Below, piece after piece: positions 22,301 through 33,891 of a stretch of 64,000 nucleotides of DNA. Under the pieces are notes generated by a model, which was not told the DNA's origin, ran no database searches, and worked only from the letters and a program-made list of their open reading frames with translations. The stretch is from contig NC_081406.1 in assembly GCF_030272615.1 (NCBI RefSeq), positions 461,552,072 through 461,616,071 of the forward strand, read 5' to 3'. Within the stretch, counting starts at the first letter, position 1, and every line of letters starts with the position of its first letter. This DNA comes from Cryptomeria japonica. Its lineage: Eukaryota; Streptophyta; Pinopsida; Cupressales; Cupressaceae. Both the position numbers and the translations under genes were made by a program.

Positions 22301-24149
22301 CATGGTATGCACAGATGCTTCCTTAGATGGATTGGGAGCAGTTCTTATGCAGGAGGGTAGGGTTATAGCATACGAGTCTAGGAAGCTTAAGACTCATGAG
22401 CTTAACTACCCTACGCACGACCTAGAGCTTGCAGCGGTTGTACATGCACTTGTGAGGTGGAGACACTTCCTTTTAGGCCATCACTTCGAGCTTCATTCAG
22501 ACCATCAGAGCTTGCAATACATCTTCACCTAGCCTAACCTTAATGCACGTCAGAGGAGATGGATGGAGTTCCTTTGTGAGTATGATTTTGATGTTCATTA
22601 CATCAAAGGAAAGGAGAATGTGGTCGCAGATGCCTTAAGTAGGAGATGACATGAGGTTTATACCATATCCATGAGCACGGATTTGAGAGACCGTATTTTG
22701 CAGCGATTGCCAGAGGATGATTGGTATCTAGAGGTTTGTCAGAGGATCTGTAATCAAGAGACCCTGGAAGGGAAGTTTGTGGACTACTCTTTGGAGTCTG
22801 ATGGTTTATTACACCATAGAGGGCGCATCTATGTACCCTCTCCTGGGGGTTTGCGAGATTTCATTATCATGGAGGCCCATAGAGCTCCTTATGTAGCGCA
22901 TCCCGGGGTTAAGAAGATGCATGCTAACTTGAGACAATTATATCATTGGCCAGGAATGCGGCAGCTTATCGCCGAGTTAGTAGTCCAATGCCTTGAGTGT
23001 CAGAGAGTCAAGGCGGAGCACCACCATCCAGGTGGGTTACTCCAGTCCCATGCTATACCAGAGTGGAAGTGGGATACTATATCCATGGACTTCATCATTG
23101 GTCTTCCTATGTCATCTCATCGCCATGATGCTATCTTGGTGACAGTTGACAAATTGACCAAAGTAGCCCACTTCTCACCAGTCCGGACTACCTTCACAGC
23201 TCCAGCAGTGGCACAGGTGTTCTTACGAGACATTGTTAGGCTTCATGGTGTCCCACGCAAGATTATTTCTGATAGGGATTCTCTCTTTACTTCTTCCTTT
23301 TGGAAGGCATTACAGGTAGTGTTGGGCACCAAGCTCAACTTCAGCACAGCCTATCATCCAGAGACAGATGGACAGACAGAGTGGGTTAACCAGGTATTAG
23401 AGGATATGCTCTGCATGTACGTCATGGATCATCAAACCCAATAGGAGGAGTACCTGCATTTAGTAGAATTTGCCTATAATAATGGGCATCACACTTCTTT
23501 GGGGATGCCACCTTTTCAGGCTTTGTACGGCAGACCATGCAGGACGCCTTTGAGTTGGGACCGTATTGAGGATAGGGTGGCCATAGGCCTTGAGATGGTC
23601 CATGATATGGAGCAACAGGTAATTTTGATTAGACAGCGCCTTAGAGAGGCACAGGATAGGCAGAAGAAATATGCAGATGCAAAGAGGATAGACCGGAGTT
23701 ACATGGTTGGGGACAGAGTTTTCCTGAGAGTGCGACCGCATAAGAGTTCAATCCGCTATGGAAAGGGTTCTAAGCTCGCACCTCGCTTTGTCGGACCCTT
23801 CGAGATCCTTGAGAGGATAGGACCAGTTGCTTATCACCTAGCTTTGCCACCTAGCCTGTCACGCATCCATGATGTATTTCATGTGTCAGTTTTGAGAAAG
23901 TATATCTATGATGAGTCTCATATTTTAGATTGGGATGCCTTGCAGGTGGAGTCGGACGGGCAGCTAGCCTTGGAGCCCATTCACATTTTGCCTTGCCGGA
24001 CGTTAGCCCTTCGAGGTCGAGAGCTGGACCAGGTTAGGGTCCAGTGAGATTGCTATGATGAGGTCACAGCTTCATGGGAGGATGCAGCACGTATGAGATC
24101 ACAGTACCCTCATCTTTTTGATGAACTCCAGGAGGACGTTCATGCCTAG
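19383..24149 (+). pseudogene. Element C gag-pol polyprotein with eight premature stops
   Basis: A single frame of 1588 codons runs from the ATG at 19383-19385 to the TAG at 24147-24149, which overlaps the polypurine tract. I see no frameshift. Domains in order: gag with the TWWKQEEF region, an RNA-binding zinc knuckle (CFTCGAMGHMARECP, about 20640), protease (DSGATDSF, about 20861), RT with FLDDILIYS (about 21868), RNase H (about 22300-22640), and integrase with an HHCC finger and D, D, E residues (SMDF, SDRD, GQTEW). A chromodomain-like tail with TASWEDA follows. Premature stops: TGA 19905, TAG 20280, TAG 20547, TAA 21276, TAG 22530, TGA 22647, TAG 23442, TGA 24045. Most fit C-to-T change at CAG or CGA codons. 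Core catalytic residues look intact otherwise. Short peptides could still be made, but not the full polyprotein. Confidence 0.93.
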
Positions 24150-24159
24150 AGGGGGAGGG
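24149..24159 (+). other. Polypurine tract of C
   Basis: GAGGGGGAGGG directly precedes the 3' LTR and overlaps the natural stop codon of the polyprotein. Confidence 0.85.
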
Positions 24160-26655
24160 TGTGAGGCCCTGCCCTGACCCATCCTGTCTCTTCAGTTATT
24201 TTCATTTTGGAACTATTTTGGATGCTAGTTTTGACACATTATGGATAGAGAACTTTACATGGTCCCACGATTTTGGTAACATGGATATATATGGATGCTT
24301 CATTTCTATGCCTTGTGGATTATAGAATATTATATGATTCTAGATTGGGGTAATATTGTGATGATGCAGGTTATTATCTGAATTTCAAGATTTGTTATAA
24401 TGTTAGAAAAATGTTCGCATATTTTGTAGATGGATCAAATTTTGAGGATTATGATGAAATTTCTTTGATTTGTGACAAATCGTATTTTATAATGTCAAGT
24501 CCTTGCAGAATGAATGTATTGTATTCTGATTTTGTGTTATATATTATATGAGGCTATTTGGGAAGTACTAATGTTTAAATTGAGATGTGCAGGAAATTAT
24601 CCATGTGACCATGGAAATATTAGGGAGAATCAAGCGTAGGCCAATGTGCGTTAGTAAAACCAGGGGTTGTCTATTTGGAGAGACAACACCTCGTATGTAC
24701 TGTATTTTATTCGTAAACGTAAAATGTTGCATGAGTGTAATTTGTATTTATTGGATTGCTTAAATTGTTTAAGGGACAATTGCCATGTGTATATTGTGAT
24801 GTGGAATTATTTTGTAGTGTCACTTGACACATATGTAGTATGTTGTGTTGGCAATTTGTCATGTCACCTTTTTGAGAGTTTTAATTTTGTTAATTGTTAT
24901 ATCTCCTAATTATCCATGAACGAACCAAGAAATCTAGGTTAGTGAGCCAGAAGGAAGGTCAACTCAGAGTTGACCCGTAGGTTAACTTCAGGTGGACTTT
25001 CTGAAGGTCAAATCAACTCCTAGAGTCAATTTTAGAGCTTTTCTATTAGGCCTCATCGGGTACCTATGGGTGAAGGCCAAAATTGGCCATGTGTCTTTCC
25101 CTTAGGACTTGTTTAACCACCCAAAAAAGTGGTTTTCCCAAGATGGACGAATTCCATCTATAGGAGTGCCATCCTTGGTAGGATAACCTTCTTGGAGATA
25201 GTAATCCCTCTTCCCCATTTCATTTCCCTTCTCTAGACACCTAGGTTAGGGAGTGTGTAAGACCTAGGGAAGACCAACCCAATGGGGGATCTCTCACTCT
25301 ATCCAAGAGGTTGGAAGGAGTGAGAGAGGCCTTCTTAGGATAAGAATGGAAGCTTAGTGAGATAATCACCCACTCTCCATCCTTGGAGAGTTTTGGAAAA
25401 AAACTTGGGAGAAAAAAAGAAACCAGTTTTAGGAATAGAGGAAATTTGGGGGCCAAGAAATTGCAGAAAGTTGTGTGGATTGGGCAGCTCATCTCCAACT
25501 AAATTTAGCATACCTATTGGCAGGATAAGGTTGGTTTTTATCTCCTCTTGTTTATGTCATTTATGTTAGTTATGTTGTTTTGTTGAAGGAAAGAAATGCT
25601 TGTAAAGAAAGTGTTTATTTAAATTGTTGTTGAAGAAAATAATGTGTAGCTTCATTCTATGTTTGTTTTTTGTTTGTGTTCTTGTTTTTTTGGGAGTGTC
25701 CAATACCTCTTACTCTTGGGAGAGTAGGATGATCTTGGGGTGGAAGAAGCATGACAGCCTTGGGTGAGAGGCTCTCCTTAAGGAGAGTGATCTCAAGGGT
25801 GTCCTTTGTGACCCTTGCTGCATAGCCTTGTGTATGCATTTCGGGGTCATAAGGGGAGAGAAATGGCCTTGAGCCTTTGGGGGGCATAAGGTGTGTGGGA
25901 TGAATTCTATTGAGTATTTTGTGTTGCCATGAGGTGGCTTGTGTTATATTTTGGCTGCAGTCTCCCCAATGGTACTTGGTCCACTTCCACCCGTAGCTTG
26001 ATCACCACAAATGTGGTGATAGTGTAGCTTGGGATGGGAAAGTGTATGTTTGTGTTTTTGCCTTATTGTTGTGTTGTATTGCTTGGTTGTAACCCCATCT
26101 AGGTCTTGATTCTCCTAGCTCGGGGGTGGCTTCTGGTAAGGCTAGGCTGGGAGGTGAGCATCCCATGGTCACAGTCCTAAATTTTACATGCAGGTGGCTT
26201 GGGAAAAAAGACTAGGAGTTGTAGATTGTTGTGTTGCAGACTTTTATTTAGATTTCTGATTTCTATGTAAAAGCAAAAAAGCAAAAAAAGAAAATGTAAT
26301 TTTTATGATTGGTAGCAAAAAAAAAAGTATATGTAAATAGAGAATTTTAGGTTGTTTTTGTGTTATCCTCTGCACAAGATTAGGAATGAAAAGGCTGATT
26401 AGTCTATTTACCCATTTTATATATGGGTCATTGTAAATTTAAAATCTGGAAAGCAATGTAATTTTTATTTATATTATGATATCTAATGTGTTGCTGTAGA
26501 TTCAATCTAAACCTAGTTTGTTCACTTGTTTATTTACTGCAATATTAAAGAAAGGAAAAAGAAAAATGCATTAGATTTCATTGTTTACTTGCATAGTTTA
26601 GTTTAAAATCTCAAATCAATACAAGGGTTTTTAGCCCTATTACTTCAACATTTAG

Positions 26656-26657
<2 letters not shown>

Positions 26658-26705
<48 letters not shown>
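26658..26705. repeat. (TA)n microsatellite in 3' LTR of C
   Basis: A run of about 48 bp of alternating TA that is absent from the corresponding 5' LTR position. Other expanded TA runs are at about 27047-27094 and 27613-27665; the last is only a short run in the 5' LTR (18366-18382). Confidence 0.9.
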
Positions 26706-26707
<2 letters not shown>

Positions 26708-27032
26708 ATAGGTATATAAGTATATATATTGAAAATATATACCTATATATATATATATAAATATATATATAAGTTCCTATATGTGCATACCCCTGTAACA
26801 AAGAAATACAAGATATATATATTCTGAATCCTGTGCATCTCTGTTACAAAAGATATAAAGGTATTGCAGAATAAACTTCTTATATATATATATTTCTGCA
26901 TCTGAAACACATACTCTGTAGATGTCTGTAGAACAAAAAAAAATAAAGACATATATGTTATGTTTTGGTCATAGCAATGTTTATATGTGTATATAAACAT
27001 ATATATACATATATATATAAACATATATATAC

Positions 27033-27097
<65 letters not shown>

Positions 27098-27192
27098 ATA
27101 TTAAAAAAAAACACATCATATAACATTCTTTTCAAAACATGAAATATATTAAAATATTGTTAAAAAAAAAAGGGGAAATGGAGACACGCGGG

Positions 27193-27394
27193 CCACTGTG
27201 TGTAACACAATGGATGGCGACGGCTGAGCCACTGTGCTACACACAGTGGGCGGTGCCAAAGGGCACCGCACTGTGTGTAACACAGTGGGCGGTCGCGGCC
27301 GCCACTGTGCTACGCACAGTGAATAGCGCCCGCCACTGTGTGTATACACAGTGGGCGGCGGCTATGTCGTCTGCCACTGTGTGTATGCACAGTG
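27193..27394. repeat. Array of six short palindromes in 3' LTR of C
   Basis: These are the same hairpin units as at 17947-18147, starting near 27193, 27229, 27269, 27303, 27332 and 27373. One unit present here (27229) is missing from the 5' LTR and one 5' LTR unit (18092) is missing here, so units have been gained or lost since insertion. Confidence 0.8.
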
Positions 27395-27610
27395 GCGCCC
27401 GGAACCCCTCCCCACTTCCTCCACCTCTCCCCACTTCGAAACCCTCCGTTGTACCTGCAATCACTCTCAACGCACACAAAAAAAATAGTAATATAATAAA
27501 CCCTAACCCATTTCGGGTTAGGGTATAAAATAATAAGAAAATAAAACTAAGTTGAAAGATATAGAAATGCAACCCTAATCCCAATTTCGGGTTAGGGTTA
27601 GCATTTTAAG

Positions 27611-27667
<57 letters not shown>

Positions 27668-27682
27668 TATATATATATATAA

Positions 27683-27840
27683 GGGAGATTTAGATTTGGA
27701 GTTTTAAAATTAGATTTTAATTTATAATTAGGGTTAGCATTTTAAGAATTATATATATATATATATATATATAAGGGAGATTTAGATTTGGAGTTTTAAA
27801 ATTAGATTTTAATTTATAATTAGGGTTAGCATTTTAAGAA
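27683..27840. repeat. Tandem duplication in 3' LTR of C
   Basis: A block of about 100 bp (from AGGGAGATTTAGATTTGG through GGGTTAGCATTTTAAGAA and the TA run) occurs twice here and once in the 5' LTR near 18383-18450. Confidence 0.75.
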
Positions 27841-28603
27841 TTTATATATGAGAAATTTAAATTGGAATTTTAAACTTGGGTTTTAATGTATATATTTGGG
27901 GTCAATTTAATAATGGAATTATTATATGTCCTTTTATTCTTTAGGGGATTAAAATTCTAAAATTAAAGGGATTTAAAAACAAAGGGGTTATTATGGTTGG
28001 ATACACCATACATTAAATCGATTAATTTATTTAATTAATCAATAGATTTTCCCCAAATATTTTTGGATGTTAGGAAAATTTGAAAGGAGGAATTTGTAAA
28101 TTTATGAACCTTAAGCCCTTGAGACCGATTTTTGGTCGGATTGAAATTTAATTGACAAAATCAAGGGATTTAGGGAAAATTAGAATTTGCCTTAGCTTAT
28201 TGTCGGTTTTAGTGGGCAAATGACATTGTAGTAATTCGAACCCTCATCGGTTGGATGTATATAATAATTTCGCATGTGCATCAATTAATTAATAGCATTA
28301 TCCTTATATGGATTGGGAATGATTTAATACAATAAGATAATCAATTATCCCTTGATTTAATTAGTGACAACTTGTCTTAAGTAATTGAGCTAGCTAACTA
28401 ATCCACGATGCTAATTAATCCCCTCCCAACAAGTCGCTCGCTCGAGTTGGTTAATTTACCCAACCTTAGAAGTAAGTTTATTTACATCCTAGATAAGGCA
28501 AAACTTTAATAAAGTTATTATATTATAGAATATGTTGTGAGTTCATGACGTCAAAAATTTTTTTTGTTGTTCCGTTTTTGTGCCCTAAAGTTTGGGCACG
28601 ACA

Positions 28604-28608
28604 AATAA
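28604..28608. repeat. Target-site duplication, right of C
   Basis: AATAA matches 14683-14687. Confidence 0.92.
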
Positions 28609-31467
28609 TATAAAGGAAAACCAAGAAAAAGTTACCCTGGAGGGAGAGAGAATACACAAAGCCAGACTTTGGATTTCAATGAGAATATACATATGGTAAT
28701 TGGTGCTCGAGAATTAGAGAGTTAGTAAATAAGAAGTGAAATCTTTATCCTGGAGGGTAGCATAGATCAAAGAAAGATGGCCCAGGATAAAGAAGTTAAG
28801 AGAAATACGAAAGAAGGCTTATCCTAGGGGCAGAGAAAGGCTTCCTCAGAAGCTTCGAGATAAAAATAACAAACAATGGTGAAGTAAAAAGTTATCCTGG
28901 GAGTCACAAGGTGTAGTGGCGACTGGATTTTGGGTTTCAGTGAGAATAAATAAAAGAAAGACAAAGCTCTGCTCTAGGATAAGAAAAGAATGAAAATCAA
29001 TGTAAATTTTATCCCAAAGAGATGCAAAAGACAAAGAGAAGAGCACCAGGATTAAAAAAAAAGCCAAAGATAGTGAAATTTTATCCCAGAGCAGTGAGTA
29101 AAGTTACAAAAGATCATGTGGGATAAGTAAACATGATGATTTCAAGGCTTTTATTGCCCCGTGTGGTGATTGAAACGACATGAAAAAGTGGTGAAAGAGG
29201 ATGGGGGAAACTCCATGCTATAGAGGGAGTCAAGGGATTATCGTGATCGTTCTATTGATCATCAATGATGGAAATTCAAAAATAGGAGCTAACGACCACT
29301 TTTCTTCGCAGGGAGGAGGAATTAAATGGCGCCGCAATAAAATAAAGAAATTTTCTACATTCATCTTCACAAAGCATTCAAGCGATCAGAGAGAATTTGC
29401 AGAGTGATAAGAGGGTGAATACAACTAGTTCAAAGTCATCCAATCATGAGGAGCAAACTAGTAAGTGCAATTCAATCTTTTTCTCTGTGTGTTTTTAGTT
29501 GAAGAACCCGTAGGAATTGCAAGTATTTTCACAGCCCTAGGTTTTGTTTTTTGCTCTCTACAAGTTTAGTCATGGCCTCCCCAATTGGGAAAGCCACTAG
29601 ACCTGTTACTAAGAAAGACCGAGAAGCTAAACCCAGTTCTAGTGACCTGAAAATTACCCCGACTATTTCTATAAGTATGGTTGCCCTGTTGCAAGAGCTG
29701 CAAGATACATCCACTATAGAATCAAACCCTGAGCCCAACCCTAAAGGAACTCCAGCCCAAACTAAGGAGGGTGAGGCTAGTGCTCCTCCAAAGCAAGAGA
29801 AAAAGAAGAGGGGTTTCAGGAAGGTGATAAATGAGGCATTGAAGGGATTAGAGGAGGAAACACCAAAGAAAAAGGATGAGAAGAAGAAGACCCCTCCCAA
29901 AAAGAAGGCAAAGCCTACCTCCATTGCAAAGGAAAACTTGGCCCCAAATGCAAGAAAGTTGACTCCCAAGAAGAGAAAATCAAATAAAGATAGTGAGGCA
30001 AAGGCTCTAGTGACTGAGAAGGAGGAAGTTCTAGAGAATCCAACTGAGTTGGCAGAGAAGGTAGAAGAAATACCAAAGAGAAAGGAGGTGAAGAAGAAGA
30101 CCCCTCCCAAAAAGAAGGTTGAGTCTACCTCCATTGCAGAAGAATCCCCACAGTTCCATGAAGAAATAGTTGCCTTAGCTAAGCCTCCCAAAATAGCTAC
30201 TGAGGTTGAGAGGGAGACTGTGATACGATTAGAGGAATTAGACCAAAAGCAAAGTAGAGCAACCTGGGTCCTAAGCCAATATTTGCTGGAGTTTTTCCTT
30301 GACTCGAGCATATTAGAGCTGACAAAGATAAGATAGGGAGACAAGGAGGCTGGGTGCAGAGATGCCATCATAGGGCATAAGGGGTGAGATGTTTTTCATG
30401 CCTTCTATGGAAATAGAGACCAACCAGGCCCAATCTGCCACCCATGGAAGCTAAACATAGGGAAGCTGGTGGTCCCAAATATGTTTGTGTAGCCAATGAT
30501 GATTGGGGAATTGCCCAAGAAGTTTGACACCCCAAGCCTCTCTTTCAGAAATCTCTAGGGGCGGGTTGTTTTGGACATATATCAGAAAGCTATCATAGAA
30601 TATTTTGGGTTGGATGAGACAAACATCAAGGGGATCAATAAGAAGGCCTTGTTGAAAATCTATGAAAAGAAGAAGGGAAGGATAATAAAAGAATATATGC
30701 CAATGTTTTTCAGAAAGCTCTCCAATTTCACCCCCAACTACATTTTGTGATCTAAGACAGAGCCATTTGCACTAGACAAATTTGAAACATATTTTATAAG
30801 AACATATTATTCCCTATGCCAGATCTTGGGAGAGGATTGCAGGCTCACAATGTTACTAGTAGATTACATGATGCTAGTAGTATTAATTCAACACCTGGCT
30901 ACCATTGTGCTTTATGACTTTATAACCATTCTTCAAACCAATTTATGTGATAGCCTTGTTAAAGAAAAAGATGAAAATATTGCACTAAATTCCACACACT
31001 ATTCTTTGGTGTGCCATTTCCTTTTGTACCAGAATAGGTCAGTTTGGTCCCCAAATCTAAATATCAGGATGTTAGATCCATAGACAGGGTTGTCATGGCT
31101 GGTTCAGAGATGGGCACAAGTATGGGAAAAAGGATCTCAATTTGGAGACTATTGTTTATTCTCTAATTATTTTGTTAATAAGATTTTGGATATGTTGAGT
31201 GTTGAATTGCCAAGGCTTCCCAGACATATAGTTAAAGTATTGAGAATTTAGGCATGCAGAGCTCCAAATGTACAATATGCAGAGGGGGCTTTTAGCCACA
31301 ATTTTGAGGACTTCTTTTTCTATCAGGACTGCACCATCATTAGGTGCTATGGTTTTGAAAAGGCTCCCCACAGGTTGCCCATTTTTTTTTCTCCTAAGGT
31401 TGCATTCTTAGAATTTATGTGGCAAATGATGTGGGTTGAGAAGGATCAAACCCTAGAGAGGAAGGGG
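28609..31467 (+). mobile_element. Element B2, segment 2 (leader and N-terminal coding part)
   Basis: B2 resumes after element C. 28609-29571 is the rest of the leader, with TTATCCTGG / CCCAGGATAA words about every 60-80 bp and no gene. Coding sequence begins at 29572. It is cut at 31467 by a solo-LTR-like insertion. Confidence 0.7.
29572..31467 (+). pseudogene. B2 unknown protein, N-terminal half (decayed)
   Basis: The start is the ATG at 29572, shared with B1 by alignment. The first 255 codons are open and very Lys/Pro/Glu-rich, with an internal duplication (two KKKTPPKKK segments about 75 residues apart). Such a region is disordered, basic and probably nuclear. After a stop near 30334 the homology to B1 goes on through several stops and phase changes: GINKKALL, DKFETY, SLVCHFLLYQNRS, FGDYCLF and others. 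Read alone, the open 5' part could be mistaken for a host gene; the B1 copy and the decay downstream argue otherwise. The function is unknown. Confidence 0.7.
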
Positions 31468-33891
31468 TTTTAGACACAATGCACCACTGAGAGGGGGGTG
31501 AACTAGTGGTTCTCAATCTTTTCCCTTTAACTATCCTATGTGAGTATACCAGTTCTCAGATTCTAACTTAATGCAGACTTACCAATTAGTGGGGAGACCA
31601 ACACAAATGCAATCACACACAAAGGGACATCTCATAACACCAACATATACAAGGAAAAATCAAGATGGGAAAAACCTCTGTGAGAAATGTTGCTGGAGAC
31701 TACTGCTCCAATCCAGCCTCACAATGAATCTTTGATTACAATATTTAGAGCACCAACCCCTGATTTAGGGAACCAATGCAAGGAGCACCAGCCCCTAATT
31801 TAGGGCACCAACCCAAGGAGCTACAACCCCTAATTTTAGGGTACCAACCCAAGGAGCTACAACCCCTACACTGAGCTACAACTCAATAAATACAAAAACA
31901 TATTTTGATTCCAAAGTTATGTTCTTGTTACAAATGGATTTTGTAACACTTCTTCAAATCTCTTTGGTGGATCTCTTGTCTAGTTCTCTCTCTACCGATT
32001 CTCTCTATTGGTTGCCTTTTCTCTCCATTTCTTTGCTGATTTTTATCGGTACTATACTCTACCAGTTCTATACCTACCTTCTCTGTAGTTACCTTCACTT
32101 CTTCTTTTTTGGTATGGACACTACCGGTTCTGCACTTCTATTGGTTGACCACTTCAAACTAGTTCTCCCTCACACTCAGTCCCTTCTATATCTCCTTGAT
32201 GAGCACTTGACGGATCTACTCTCACTTGTAGCAGCAAATACACTCTTCTCAGTAGCCCCCTTCAAGGATTTTGGCTTCCTTATTTATCAACTGATTTTCC
32301 CACCAAAAGCTAAGTCAAATCTTAGGTGGTTAGGGTTTCCTCATCAACATCAAGGCAAACTAAATCAAATCAGATCTTATCTAATTTGATCTCCTAGACA
32401 ACTATTTGGACATCATCATCATTAACCTGCCTTCAAAAACATGTTTGCTATGATTCGCAAACATAGATAGTCAGTCGATGAGACACAAGATCAATCACCA
32501 TTAATGGTTCATAGATTTCATCATCAATCTCATCCTGCACCTGGACACTCTCCATCAATCACCTCAGTTTGACCTTCCTCAAGCCGCACACCTTTGCAAC
32601 ACTCCCCATGATTTATGGGGTCTACCATTAATATCGACCAACTCTGCAACAACTTCGTCAGTGCACACTCCATCTACCACTGCATACAAGTCTACCACCT
32701 CGACTCCATGTGGCACCTTTGTTGACCAACTTCCAACTTGGACCTTTATGTCATTTTAGACAGGACCATCAACCAAACACTCAACCACTTCTTCTTTTCT
32801 TCTGGTTCACTAACCCTGTCGGTATCTCACACTTTACCAATTAACCTTCATGTTTGCTCTTTGTTGAACTATTGGTGGAACACCTTAACCAGTTGCTAGA
32901 CATGTTTATCCATAGCATGCTCATTATCATCAGGTAGAAGCACATCTCTTAGACTCTTTTCTTCCTTACCGATTCTCATGCTTACCAGTACCCATCCTGA
33001 TGACACCATGTCATCAACCTTCAGTGGTTTCCATCTAAGACATCTACTTGCCAGTTTCATTCTCTATTTTCAGCTGCTCCACTTTGCCTTCTTCATCATT
33101 AGACTAAATATCATCTTATTTGGTTTGTCAAGTTGACAAACTCATCAATTATTTACTCTTCTTTTTCTATTTTGGTGGCATAACATACCTTCTATGTCGG
33201 TCCACTGCATATCCTTGATTTCATGCACTTGAGGCATCCCCTTGATTCATCGATAGATCTGGTGTCATCCTTCAAACATCTTCCTTTATCTCTTCTTCCT
33301 TATCTCAAATAACTATGATGCACACTATGCATAATAGAAGATAAGTTCCACCTACTGGTGGTGGTGATTCCTTGTCATCTGCATCCTACAATGCACTCAT
33401 GTGGCTTGCCTATTTGTGCAACATATCTACAAACAAGCACATGTGATCTGGTGTGGGAACATTCATTGTTAGTCATCTCTTCATATGGTGACTGCATCTC
33501 TATCTAGTGGGAGTCCTGTTATTCTGTATCCACACAACATACGAGTGACCTGTTCATCTTTCTTCTCTGACATTGATGTGATTTAGGTAACATTATGCCT
33601 CTTCATCACAAACAACATCCAAGCATCCTGCTCATTGTCAACACTTCACTTACCAGTTGACATATTCTCCTTACCAGTGATACACTATACTAGTAACCTG
33701 TCCATTTCATCCACACAAGTCAAACACTAACTTGTGTACCGGTGACTCCAGTGGACATTCCTCTAAATGACATTCTCTTCTTTACCGATGACTACAACAC
33801 TTTGTTGACATCAGGGACTTCATGTGAACAATACTCTCATACTGGTCATCCTTCTATACCAGTTGACATCAATGACAACACAATGGCAACA
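31468..33891 (-). mobile_element. Probable solo LTR (2.4 kb) in B2
   Basis: The B1/B2 homology breaks here and resumes after it. The insert begins with a TTTTAGACA-like end, has the GAGAGGGGGGTGAA block 25 bp in, a GGGAAAAACCTCTGTG block, and ends GGCAACA, the ends and order seen in family A LTRs read on the minus strand. AGGGG (31463-31467) and AGGAG (33892-33896) are a possible 5-bp duplication with one mismatch. No primer site or internal coding region is present. The open frame at 31919-32389 is low-complexity and probably chance. Confidence 0.6.

Larger units (their letters stand above)
14688..28603 (+). mobile_element. Ty3/gypsy chromovirus-like element C
   Basis: This complete 13.9 kb plus-strand element has LTRs of 4525 and 4444 bp, an AATAA target duplication, a Met-tRNA-type primer site, a polypurine tract and a single gag-pol frame ordered gag, protease, RT, RNase H, integrase, which is the gypsy order. 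A chromodomain-like C-terminus points to the chromovirus branch (Tekay/Del-like by its shape). The LTRs are unusually long for this group. It sits inside element B2. Confidence 0.95.
24160..28603 (+). repeat. 3' LTR of C (4.4 kb)
   Basis: TGTGAGG...GACGACA-type ends match the 5' LTR (terminal bases here GGGCACGACA). Compared with the 5' LTR it has a replaced segment at 26606-26710, much longer (TA)n tracts, a differently arranged hairpin array and a duplicated block of about 100 bp near 27683-27840. The TATA-like box is at 27524-27532. Confidence 0.93.

Noticed and set aside
29551-30336. Host gene for a Lys-rich nuclear protein
   Set aside because: It has a diverged repeated copy (B1) and runs into decayed sequence with the same homology, so it is part of a repeat family.
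31919-32389. 156-codon plus-strand frame
   Set aside because: Low-complexity Leu/Ser/Thr composition inside the probable solo LTR, with no counterpart in other LTRs.
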